Below, piece by piece: positions 1-6,679 of a stretch of DNA of 11,097 nucleotides (position 1 is its first letter; each line of letters opens with the position of its first letter). Below the pieces are notes generated by a model. That model searched no databases, was not told the DNA's origin, and worked only from the letters and a program-made list of their open reading frames with translations. The stretch is from JACQNR01 sp049515175. GTDB taxonomy: Bacteria; Acidobacteriota; Terriglobia; UBA7540. The position numbers and the translations under genes are program-made. The stretch is from the NCBI GenBank assembly GCA_049515175.1, contig JBEKUI010000151.1, positions 1-11,097 on the forward strand, given 5' to 3'.

Positions 1-11
1 GAAGTCCAGAC

Positions 12-32
12 GTGCACGCGGGAGGCGTGCAC
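12..32. repeat. inverted repeat / hairpin at the left edge
   Basis: An 8-bp perfect inverted repeat (GTGCACGC at 12-19, GCGTGCAC at 25-32) with a 5-nt loop lies downstream, in the direction of transcription, of the last coding remnant. On the minus strand it could form a stable GC-rich stem, but no T-run follows it before the window ends, so it is not a canonical intrinsic terminator. It might be a processing or attenuation hairpin, or chance. The rest of 1-72 holds nothing I can recognise. Confidence 0.35.
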
Positions 33-72
33 ACTGGTCAGGGGCAATGGTTCCACTAGGACTTGGAGATCT

Positions 73-183
73 TCAGCAGTGGAGGACGCGCTCATAAATT
101 TCCATCAACATCTCGTAGTTCCGCCCGGCGGTGTATTTGGCTTCATACTCGGCGCGGGCGCCGCGGCCGTTCTGGCCGCCCCC
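73..183 (-). pseudogene. C-terminal remnant of a family-4 glycosyltransferase
   Basis: Read on the minus strand from 183 to a TGA at 75-73, this stretch encodes about 36 residues including GRGARAEYEAKYTAGRNYE and then MLMEIYERVL. These match the last residues of the intact glycosyltransferase at 896-2149 (GRAARAEYEAKYTAERNYD, then MLMGVYQKVL) nearly position for position. The DNA is also alike: about 90 bases around 87-178 line up with 916-1007 at a constant offset of 829 bases. An in-frame TAG at 186-184 lies immediately upstream, and no start codon sits before the conserved part, so this is a tail without a body. It begins 41 bases past the stop of the methyltransferase upstream of it. The simplest reading is a second tandem glycosyltransferase that lost nearly all of its sequence. 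A recombination scar is the alternative. Confidence 0.7.
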
Positions 184-224
184 CTATGCGCCCTCGGTCA
201 AGAAACCCGCCGCCCGCCAACTGG

Positions 225-899
225 TTATGCATCCCCACAGAATGCCACGAGGCTATTCGGCATGCCGGGAATCCCCGTCTTGAAGATCCGCGCATCCGGA
301 AACAAGGCGCAGAGTTCCCGGACCGAAAGCAGCCACGTGGGCTCGTAATCCAGCACGTATCCAAGTGAAAGCCTCAAGGCGGCCCTTTGAAGCCCGGTCG
401 GAAAGAACTGATACCCGGGGAGCAGGGTGTGCTGCTCAATGGGAAAGTACCGGTTGGGTGTCGAAATGAAGTAGCCTTTCCGCGCGACGCGCCGGACTTC
501 GCTGGCGAATGACTGCTGTTTCTCCCATCCCCCCACGTGTTCGATCACGGCATTTGAAAACACCCAGTCGAACGACTTGGACCTGAACGGAAGGGCGCAG
601 CCGTCGGCGGCAATTCGCACCCAACTGTCGGGCGAGCAGTCTGGAGGACTCAACCGAGGATTGGCAATCGTGACCGTTCGAAAGGACTGGTAGAGGCGCT
701 GGAACTCTCCGCCTACCCCCAGCCCCCCGCCGACGTCCAGCAAAGTATCGGTCGCCGATACTCGCGCCAAGCGAAAGAAAAGGTCCAACCGGCGTTGTCT
801 CAGAAAGATATGTACGGGCTTGACGCATCTCTGCACTATTCGTCGCAGCGGGGCCGGCCGGGTTTCTCGGGCATCATATTGTAGACTTCGTACGCTCAC
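225..899 (-). CDS. class I SAM-dependent methyltransferase (third of the cluster)
   Basis: Predicted cytosolic SAM-dependent methyltransferase of 224 residues, probably acting on a sugar or sugar-linked intermediate of the polysaccharide; the acceptor cannot be read from sequence. Visible motifs: SAM-binding motif I LLDVGGGLGVGG (about residues 53-64), an acidic/Gly turn AADGCALPF near 97-105, FDWVFSNAVIEHV near 110-122, and YFISTPNRYFPIEQHTLLP at 143-161, a signature common in small methyltransferases of glycan clusters. The reading frame stays open upstream, but those codons lie inside the glycosyltransferase tail. I chose GTG at 899 because it forms a 4-base GTGA overlap with that gene's TGA, the usual sign of translational coupling. 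No strong Shine-Dalgarno sequence is seen. The C-terminus (GMPNSLVAFCGDA) looks natural, so the gene appears intact although a gene remnant follows. Confidence 0.85.
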   Translation of the reverse strand: MSVRSLQYDARETRPAPLRRIVQRCVKPVHIFLRQRRLDLFFRLARVSATDTLLDVGGGLGVGGEFQRLYQSFRTVTIANPRLSPPDCSPDSWVRIAADGCALPFRSKSFDWVFSNAVIEHVGGWEKQQSFASEVRRVARKGYFISTPNRYFPIEQHTLLPGYQFFPTGLQRAALRLSLGYVLDYEPTWLLSVRELCALFPDARIFKTGIPGMPNSLVAFCGDA

Positions 900-2149
900 G
901 CGGCTCGCTGCAACACCTTTTGATAGACTCCCATCAGCATGTCGTAATTGCGTTCGGCGGTGTACTTGGCTTCGTACTCGGCGCGGGCGGCGCGGCCCAT
1001 GGCCTGCATTTCTTCCGGATGCGTCCACGCCCATTCGACTTTGGCGGCGAGGTCGTCCGCGTCGCCGGGAGTGAAGTGCAACCCCGTGCGGCCGTCCGCA
1101 ACGATTTCCTGCATCGCGCCCAGACGCGAGGCGATCAGCGGTACGCCGCAGGCGAAGGCTTCGGCGAGGGTAACCGGAAAGCTTTCATACCACTCGCTGG
1201 GCAGCACCAGGAAGCGCGCGCCCTTCATCATTGGCATGAGTTCATCGGATGCCAGGCGCCCATGGAAGCAGATTTGTGAGAGGCCGTGACTCGAGGCGTC
1301 ATCTTCCAGTTCCTGCCGCAATGGGCCATCGCCCACCACTCGCAGCGGGATACTGGTATTCCGCCAGGCCCGAAGGAGCGTTCGTACGCCCTTTTCATAG
1401 GTGAGGCGGCCCACGTAGAGCGCGTATCCCTCCTGTAGCTGCGGTTGGCGCCTGCCCCGATCCGATCGGGGACCGCCGTCAATAATTTTCGATTCGGCGA
1501 TGGGGACATCGCCGCTACAGCCCAGCAAGGGGTCGGGCGCAACAAAATTCGGCTTGACCACGATCTTCTCCGCCGGCAAACCACCTTCGACAAACTTCCG
1601 GCGCGAGAATTCGGTCAACGCGATGTAGCAATCCACCACCTCATTCCAAGTCCCCAACCAGCGGTGAGCACCCAGCATCAGAGCGCTGGCCGCCGTGGCC
1701 GCGCGCGAGCCCCGGTAGCAGCCGTGGAGCACTCCGTTGGAGAGTCCACCCGTCACGCACTTTTCGCAGATGCTCCCGTTCTGTCGGAAGGTCGCGGCGG
1801 GACAGAGCAGCCGGTAATTGTGCAGCGTCTGCACCACGGGCACGCCCGCTTCGCGGCAGGCGTAGTAGGCGGAGGGAGAAATCAGAGGGAAAGTGTTGTG
1901 GAAGTGGGCCACGTCGGGTCTCTCACGCCCGAGCAGCGCCTTGGTTTCCCGATAACTTTCCCTTGACCAGACGGTTTGGGCCGAGAGCTTCACCCTCTCC
2001 CAAGCACTGCTGGCCTGAATGGAATCGTTGTGCACAACAAATGGGATGACGCGATGCCGGGCGGCAGTCAGCATGGCCCTCTCGGCTTGGAACACCACAT
2101 CCTCGCCGCCCGGCTGCTGATATTGATTGTGAATAAGAAGGAGTTTCAA
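896..2149 (-). CDS. glycosyltransferase family 4 (GT-B fold)
   Basis: Retaining GT-B glycosyltransferase of 417 residues that would transfer a sugar from a nucleotide donor to the growing lipid-linked oligosaccharide on the cytoplasmic face. The N-terminal domain opens with LLLIHNQYQQPGGEDVV, the GGE loop typical of GT4 enzymes, followed by DVAHFHNTFPLISPSAY (79-95) and TLHNYRLLCP (108-117). The C-terminal donor domain has ALYVGRLTYEKGV (243-255), RVVGDGPLRQEL (270-281) and the ESFPVTLAEAFACGVPLIAS stretch (322-341), which holds the conserved E-x7-E region (E322, E330). The start is TTG at 2149-2147, 11 nt after the upstream stop, with AGCAGG about 5 nt before it; no ATG serves the conserved N-terminus. 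An Arg/Gly-rich insertion near residues 226-235 lies between the domains and coincides with a DNA palindrome. It is the only intact glycosyltransferase in the window. Donor and linkage are unknown. Confidence 0.93.
   Translation of the reverse strand: MKLLLIHNQYQQPGGEDVVFQAERAMLTAARHRVIPFVVHNDSIQASSAWERVKLSAQTVWSRESYRETKALLGRERPDVAHFHNTFPLISPSAYYACREAGVPVVQTLHNYRLLCPAATFRQNGSICEKCVTGGLSNGVLHGCYRGSRAATAASALMLGAHRWLGTWNEVVDCYIALTEFSRRKFVEGGLPAEKIVVKPNFVAPDPLLGCSGDVPIAESKIIDGGPRSDRGRRQPQLQEGYALYVGRLTYEKGVRTLLRAWRNTSIPLRVVGDGPLRQELEDDASSHGLSQICFHGRLASDELMPMMKGARFLVLPSEWYESFPVTLAEAFACGVPLIASRLGAMQEIVADGRTGLHFTPGDADDLAAKVEWAWTHPEEMQAMGRAARAEYEAKYTAERNYDMLMGVYQKVLQRAA
1455..1471. repeat. 17-base palindrome inside the glycosyltransferase gene
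   Basis: CCCCGATC at 1455-1462 and GATCGGGG at 1464-1471 are exact inverted complements around one central base. The element falls in the coding sequence for the hydrophilic linker between the two GT-B domains (about residues 228-234) and keeps the frame open. It may be a small palindromic insertion of the REP type, or simply a chance GC-rich palindrome in a poorly constrained loop. Confidence 0.5.
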
Positions 2150-2160
2150 GCCAGCCTGCT

Positions 2161-2934
2161 CTACTTGACAGCCAGGAATCTCAGCTGCCCATCTATTCGC
2201 AGAGTTTGAAGTAGAGCCTGCGATAGGAACCTAAGAGGATTCCGAGAGAATTGGACGATCCCGCGGCACTGGTGCACCATCTGAAAGCCAGCAGCACGCA
2301 ACGCCACGGTCAAAGCCCGGCGGGAGAATAGGAATAGATGCCCAAATTTCCTGCACTCGCTCCACCGGTTCTTCGCAAGGGTTGACCTCAGCGAACCACT
2401 GTTCGGCGTCGTGACGAAAATCCAGCCGCCCTTCTTAAGACGCAGATTCAGTTCCTGAAATGTTTGCAGTGGACTCGTCAAATGCTCCACGACCTCGGTC
2501 ATTATAATTCCGTCAAATTGCGTGTGAGGGGGAATTTCCTGGAGAGATCGGAATGCAATGAGACCTTTGGCAGCGCAATGACGGAATCCGTGGGGTTCCA
2601 CAACTGCGACTTGAGCCCCCAAGCTTCTGAGGAATGCGGAGGTATCTCCTTCACCCGCCCCAAAATCCAAAATATCTGAACCCCTCCAGCTCGCGGAGGG
2701 GATACCAGCACAAATAAGGTTCGCGAACTGCTGGGCAAGACCGATATCTGTGGCATGCATCGAATGCAATACATCGCCCGTGCCTGGTTCGAATGCGCCC
2801 TCGTAATATGAGGTCACCTCGTCCTCGGAAGGCATTGGGCTGCGGAACCAAACATCACAGGCATGGCAGCGGGACCATTTCGGCGATTGGTACAGCGCCC
2901 CGGTATCAGTTTTGCCACAGATACGACAGGTCAG
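2161..2934 (-). CDS. SAM-dependent methyltransferase with N-terminal zinc-knuckle-like motif
   Basis: Predicted class I methyltransferase of about 257 residues. It starts with two CxxC pairs (CRIC at residues 3-6, CHAC at 23-26), a four-cysteine knuckle seen before the SAM domain in sugar C-methyltransferase-like and Methyltransf_23-type proteins. Then come ILDFGAGEGDTSAFL (motif I, 88-102), FDGIIMTEVVEHL (140-152) and LKKGGWIFVTTPN (166-178). The likely role is methylation of a sugar nucleotide or glycan; the target is unknown. Start choice: the frame is open to 3216, but the extra codons lie in the upstream membrane-protein gene. No ATG, GTG or TTG lies between the upstream stop and the first cysteine. 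CTG at 2934 makes a CTGA overlap with that stop and has GGAG about 7 nt upstream. GTG at 3033 is an alternative that would add 33 residues. The gene ends with TAG, 11 nt before the glycosyltransferase start. Confidence 0.87.
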   Translation of the reverse strand: MTCRICGKTDTGALYQSPKWSRCHACDVWFRSPMPSEDEVTSYYEGAFEPGTGDVLHSMHATDIGLAQQFANLICAGIPSASWRGSDILDFGAGEGDTSAFLRSLGAQVAVVEPHGFRHCAAKGLIAFRSLQEIPPHTQFDGIIMTEVVEHLTSPLQTFQELNLRLKKGGWIFVTTPNSGSLRSTLAKNRWSECRKFGHLFLFSRRALTVALRAAGFQMVHQCRGIVQFSRNPLRFLSQALLQTLRIDGQLRFLAVK

Positions 2935-4484
2935 GCGGTTTCTCCGTTTGCCCGTGGGTCCCCCGGCGAAGTGCCCAGGCGGATTTGCCTTTTCTGCGCT
3001 TGAAGCGTTGCCATCCCGAACCCGATAAGACACCAGAACCAGATCCCTGCCTGGGGCCCCTCGAGGTAGACGTCGAATCCCGCTGCAACCATGAAGGCAG
3101 TCCAATACGAAAGAATCCAGAGGTTGATGTGCGCCCAGTGCTCTTGACCTAAACCGCGAGCCCGGAAATATGCGCGCAGCATGGAGAATGCGAACCCTGC
3201 CTGTAGCAAAAGCCAAAGAAACAGCCCCGGAACCCCGGCGCGGGCTAGTACCGTCATGTGGCTGTTGTGCGGGCTGCGCAGGGCGTGGTCGGCCGACAGT
3301 GTGAATCCATCGTCGTCAGCCAGATTGACCCCGTAACCCTTGCCGTTCCAGAAATACCTGCCCTGGACGGTGTAGTTGATGATCACGCTCCACCAGCGAA
3401 GCCGCCAGGCGCGCGTCCCGTCGAGCGATGGTTCCCCGGTGAATCGGAACACGCTCGTCAGGTTTGAAGTCAGTTGGCTCAGTGAAACGCTCCTCCTAGC
3501 GCCAACATCAAATTTGAGATTTGCCACGACCAGCGCCCCGACCAATGCGACACCAAGAACCAGGGGTTTCCCCCACCGGCCAAACGGCCGCACCAAAAAC
3601 GTGACCGCGAGCGCGGCGATAACGGCGACGAACCCTCCGCGGTTGATGGAAGCTGCCACGAGAATACCCACCAGCCAAGCCAGCCAAAGAAACCATTCTT
3701 TGGGACCCGCGGAAAATCCCCGAAGTCGCTTCTCTCTGCGATTGAGTCCCAGAATCAGGAAAACTGCGGCGCCGGCCAGATGAACAGCGACATCGACGGG
3801 TTTGAGATACGGAATCGTGACTTGGCGAACTAGTCCGAGCACTTTGGGGAGAATCGACTGGCCAAGATTCTGAAAAACAAAAATGACAGGCAATCCAACC
3901 AGCAGCCACGGGACGAGGCGGCCATAGGCGCGAACCACGCGCGAGAGACATCCCAAGCGGAGCACGAGTGCGCAGACGATGATGGCGTAGGCTCCATATC
4001 CCCAGATGACCGCGTCGCGTAGCGCGTCGACGCCGTAGACGCTGAGGTAAGGAATCGTGCGCAGCGCGCCATCCACGGCGAAGGCGATGATCAGCCAGGA
4101 GAGCGGCAGCCGGAGGGCCATCCCGACGGCCCCGCTCAGAACAACCGCGGCGACACCCAGAGCCAGCACGATCTCGCTCACGAAAATAGGCGGGGCCGGA
4201 AGGTAGGCGAGTCCCTTGCCCAGGAAGCAATAACCGACGAGGAGCAGTCCCACCGAGACCAGGGCCAGCCTCTCCAGGCGCGCCGGATATGCCCACGCAA
4301 GAACCACAACCGAGACTCCGGCTCCCATGGCGAGCGCCAGGTAGGGACTGCGCGCCACGCCCCAGGCAATCGCCAGCAGCGCCGCGAAACTTGAGGCCGC
4401 TGCCATCCATCGCACCGAGGCAGGAAGGTCCGGCGAGATGAAAGTGAGACGATTCGTGCGGGGAAAAGATAAGGAACCCATCAT
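2931..4484 (-). CDS. O-antigen ligase / polysaccharide polymerase-like membrane protein
   Basis: Integral membrane protein of 517 residues with about 11-12 hydrophobic segments (for example 28-45, 49-66, 73-90, 101-122, 159-178, 191-207, 234-247, 265-280, 283-298, 307-322, 419-438 and 454-490). It belongs to the O-antigen ligase/Wzy_C type, which joins or polymerises undecaprenyl-linked glycans on the outer face of the cytoplasmic membrane. Supporting marks are SINRGGF (279-285), like the conserved S-x-SRG-G stretch; a large extracytoplasmic loop (about 323-415) with GTRAWRLRWW (356-365); and SPHNSHMTVLARAGVPGLFLW (404-424), the PHN-x-(6)-LA-x-G-x-x-G signature of the family. Sequence alone does not separate ligase from polymerase, and no other polymerase candidate lies in the window. 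It starts with tandem ATG ATG, 13 nt after the preceding methyltransferase, without an obvious Shine-Dalgarno sequence. Its TGA overlaps the probable CTG start of the next gene. Confidence 0.87.
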   Translation of the reverse strand: MMGSLSFPRTNRLTFISPDLPASVRWMAAASSFAALLAIAWGVARSPYLALAMGAGVSVVVLAWAYPARLERLALVSVGLLLVGYCFLGKGLAYLPAPPIFVSEIVLALGVAAVVLSGAVGMALRLPLSWLIIAFAVDGALRTIPYLSVYGVDALRDAVIWGYGAYAIIVCALVLRLGCLSRVVRAYGRLVPWLLVGLPVIFVFQNLGQSILPKVLGLVRQVTIPYLKPVDVAVHLAGAAVFLILGLNRREKRLRGFSAGPKEWFLWLAWLVGILVAASINRGGFVAVIAALAVTFLVRPFGRWGKPLVLGVALVGALVVANLKFDVGARRSVSLSQLTSNLTSVFRFTGEPSLDGTRAWRLRWWSVIINYTVQGRYFWNGKGYGVNLADDDGFTLSADHALRSPHNSHMTVLARAGVPGLFLWLLLQAGFAFSMLRAYFRARGLGQEHWAHINLWILSYWTAFMVAAGFDVYLEGPQAGIWFWCLIGFGMATLQAQKRQIRLGTSPGDPRANGETA

Positions 4485-4497
4485 AAGAGCAGCAGGG

Positions 4498-5301
4498 TCA
4501 TTCCAATCTTGAGTGAGTCTCGTGCTCAGGAACCATTTCCGTTCTGGCGCCCAGGTAGAAGAATCGGCGTGCCAGGCTCGGGCTCAGGCTCAGAACCGTG
4601 TCGAGGGCAACGAGGGGCCATGCCTTGCGCCTTCCGTTGGGCCTGCCGGCGGAGATGCGGACGGTCCGGAAGCCGTGATATTCCATGAGCTCGCGAAATG
4701 CCCGCGAGGTCGTTGTGTGGATGTGACCCGTCGGCTTGGGGTCGCGCCGGTAATAGGGATGAACGCCCACAATAACCTCGCGTGAAACTTCCACATCGCG
4801 GGGTTGATAGCCCATCAGAAGGAAAAACCGGTTGTGCCAGCTCGCCAGATTCGGGAGCGAAATCAAGGCGTGACCGCCGGGCCGAAGGACGCGGAAGATT
4901 TCCCGAATCATGCCGTCGAAGCATGGAAGGAAATCGAGCATGCCCAGCGAGAAGACAAGATCGAAGTGGCAGTCGGGAAAAGGCAGCGGCTCTTGTGAGA
5001 CGTTGACCTGGTGCGCGAAGACGCCCTTGCTGCGCGCTTCCCGCAGCGCTCGCGCGTCCGTATCGATGCCGTGCACCTCGGCGGCCCCACAATGCCCGCC
5101 GACGAATTTGGTCAGCCCGCCAAACCCGCAGCCGATGTCGAGAATGCGGTGGCAGTCAGCGCGCGCAACCGGTTTGAGGGCGCGTCGGAGGTCGCCCAGC
5201 ATGGTGGCCGTGGCACTGCGCTGGAGATCATTGGAAGTAATCCAGTCGGCCGGGGCAAGGTCGACTTCCCGGGTTGTCAGTTGTGTGGTCACTGTGCTCA
5301 C
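4498..5301 (-). CDS. class I SAM-dependent methyltransferase (Methyltransf_11-like)
   Basis: Soluble Rossmann-fold methyltransferase of 267 residues. Motifs in order: HRILDIGCGFGGL (51-63, SAM glycine loop), EVHGIDTDA (75-83, acidic residue for the ribose hydroxyls), LPFPDCHFDLVFSLGMLDFL (106-125) and FRVLRPGGHALISLPN (136-151), followed by ASWHNRFFLLMGYQP (153-167), a stretch often seen in methyltransferases of glycan clusters. It probably methylates a sugar or lipid-linked glycan intermediate; the acceptor is not predictable. The start is GTG at 5301-5299, only 4 nt after the flippase stop, with a second in-frame GTG at codon 4. No strong Shine-Dalgarno sequence is visible, so translation is probably coupled to the upstream gene. 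It sits between the flippase and the ligase/polymerase-like gene, which supports a role in the same pathway. Confidence 0.9.
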   Translation of the reverse strand: MSTVTTQLTTREVDLAPADWITSNDLQRSATATMLGDLRRALKPVARADCHRILDIGCGFGGLTKFVGGHCGAAEVHGIDTDARALREARSKGVFAHQVNVSQEPLPFPDCHFDLVFSLGMLDFLPCFDGMIREIFRVLRPGGHALISLPNLASWHNRFFLLMGYQPRDVEVSREVIVGVHPYYRRDPKPTGHIHTTTSRAFRELMEYHGFRTVRISAGRPNGRRKAWPLVALDTVLSLSPSLARRFFYLGARTEMVPEHETHSRLE

Positions 5302-5305
5302 AGTC

Positions 5306-6679
5306 TCAGGCGTGAATCAATGCAGATGCTTCGCGCGGGCGGTGGTCACGCAGGGCTTTGACGTAAAAGCCGAGCGTGGCGAGTGCCGCGGTGACGGCCG
5401 ACAAGAGCAACCCTGCTGCGGCTCCCCCCACGGACTTGCTCGCCGCCAACGGAACGCCAAGGGCCAGCGCCACGACACTGGACGCCAACCAACAGCCGAA
5501 AAGTGCATCTGGCCTCTCGAGGGCGCGAAGCGCACTGCCCAGGACTACGGCAGCGCTGAGGGGCACCGGAAGCAGCGCCATCGGGAGGAGAGGCCATCCA
5601 AGATATGCGTGGAACTTGTCCCCGTAGAGGACGGCGAAGACCTGGCTGCGAAACGTCCACAGTAATGCTGCGTAGAGAGCTGACCCCACGACGAATAATC
5701 CAAGAGCGCGGACCAGCGTTCGGTTGATGCTCGCCAATCCGCCCTGCCGGCCCTTGCGAACAAAGGCAGGAAGAAGCAGGACGGACAACGCCATCGTCGT
5801 ATGCACGACAGGATTGGAAAGGTTGATCAGTGCTCGAAGCCCTCCCGCTTCCTCAAGGCCAACCCACACGGGAAGCAGTACAAAGTAGATATTCCCCTGG
5901 AACCACGACGCGCCGGCGGAGGCGAGGGCCCAGCGGCCGTAGCCCCAATGGTCGCGCGCGGCAGCGCGGAACGCGGTGGGCTCTACGGGTTGTTGTGGAC
6001 GGAGTCGCAGAATGAGCAGCGCGCTCACCGCCAGGCTCCCGACGCCCATGATCAGAAACGCCGAAGCCGGTGAGAGCAGACGAACTCGCGCCGTCCAGAA
6101 GACGCCACAAAAGAGGACGAGGAAGTACAGTGTTCCTCCTGCTGCCGCCCAAGCGGGCTGGAGCTGAACGTAAAACGCGCGCCGCGTGAGCCAGAGCAGC
6201 AGCATGAAGGGTCCGGCAACGGACAGCGCGAGGCAGGCGTGCCCTGCTGTCGTCCAAGACAAGCGGTCGAGAATCACTCCCCCTCCGGCCAGCAGTGCGG
6301 CGCACGGGAGAGTGAGTGCAAAGTGGCCGCACAGGAGAACCCACACGTACTCGCGAAATCGTCCGGCGTATTTGCCCGGGCCGAAGACCAGCATCGGTTC
6401 GGTGAGCAACGCCGTGTGAACCTGACCAAGCAGCAGGAACGCCGCATAGGCCACCGCGAAGGCGCCGTAATCGGCGGGCGAGAGCCAGCGGGCGAGCAGA
6501 ACATTGAGCAGGAAATTCGAGCCGGCAAATAGCCCTTGATCGGTGATCGCCAGGCTGCCCTTGGCCGTCCAATCGAGCGCGCGGCGCCAGTAAGAGCCCT
6601 CCAGAGAGGCGCTGCTTGGGAGCAGAACCTCGGAGGACACCATTTCAACCGCAGAAGAGGTTAGGGGATTACTGGCCAT
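5306..6679 (-). CDS. Wzx-like polysaccharide flippase (MOP superfamily)
   Basis: Polytopic membrane protein of 457 residues with about 12 hydrophobic segments (near 45-64, 73-93, 112-132, 146-164, 176-196, 203-223, 253-272, 287-305, 325-343, 362-381, 393-412 and 417-440). The first segment ends in NVLLARWLSPADYGAFAVAY, the 'L-x-R-x-L-x-P-x-x-Y-G' pattern that marks Wzx/RfbX-type flippases of the MOP superfamily. These move undecaprenyl-diphosphate-linked oligosaccharides from the cytoplasmic to the periplasmic leaflet. The length fits the family. The ATG at 6679-6677 lies inside the last codons of the phosphotransferase gene (11-base overlap), so the two are likely coupled. A second Met at codon 13 is an alternative start. 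The order phosphotransferase, flippase, ligase/polymerase supports the call, although MOP transporters of other substrates share the fold. Confidence 0.9.
   Translation of the reverse strand: MASNPLTSSAVEMVSSEVLLPSSASLEGSYWRRALDWTAKGSLAITDQGLFAGSNFLLNVLLARWLSPADYGAFAVAYAAFLLLGQVHTALLTEPMLVFGPGKYAGRFREYVWVLLCGHFALTLPCAALLAGGGVILDRLSWTTAGHACLALSVAGPFMLLLWLTRRAFYVQLQPAWAAAGGTLYFLVLFCGVFWTARVRLLSPASAFLIMGVGSLAVSALLILRLRPQQPVEPTAFRAAARDHWGYGRWALASAGASWFQGNIYFVLLPVWVGLEEAGGLRALINLSNPVVHTTMALSVLLLPAFVRKGRQGGLASINRTLVRALGLFVVGSALYAALLWTFRSQVFAVLYGDKFHAYLGWPLLPMALLPVPLSAAVVLGSALRALERPDALFGCWLASSVVALALGVPLAASKSVGGAAAGLLLSAVTAALATLGFYVKALRDHRPREASALIHA

Noticed and set aside
900..1034. Upstream extension of the leftmost methyltransferase frame
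   Set aside because: These codons lie over the conserved end of the glycosyltransferase gene, and their Arg-rich translation looks like an out-of-frame shadow; the GTGA overlap gives a better start.
2935..3216. Upstream extension of the cysteine-knuckle methyltransferase frame
   Set aside because: It overlaps the end of the ligase/polymerase-like gene by 282 bases, and its translation shows no conserved features.
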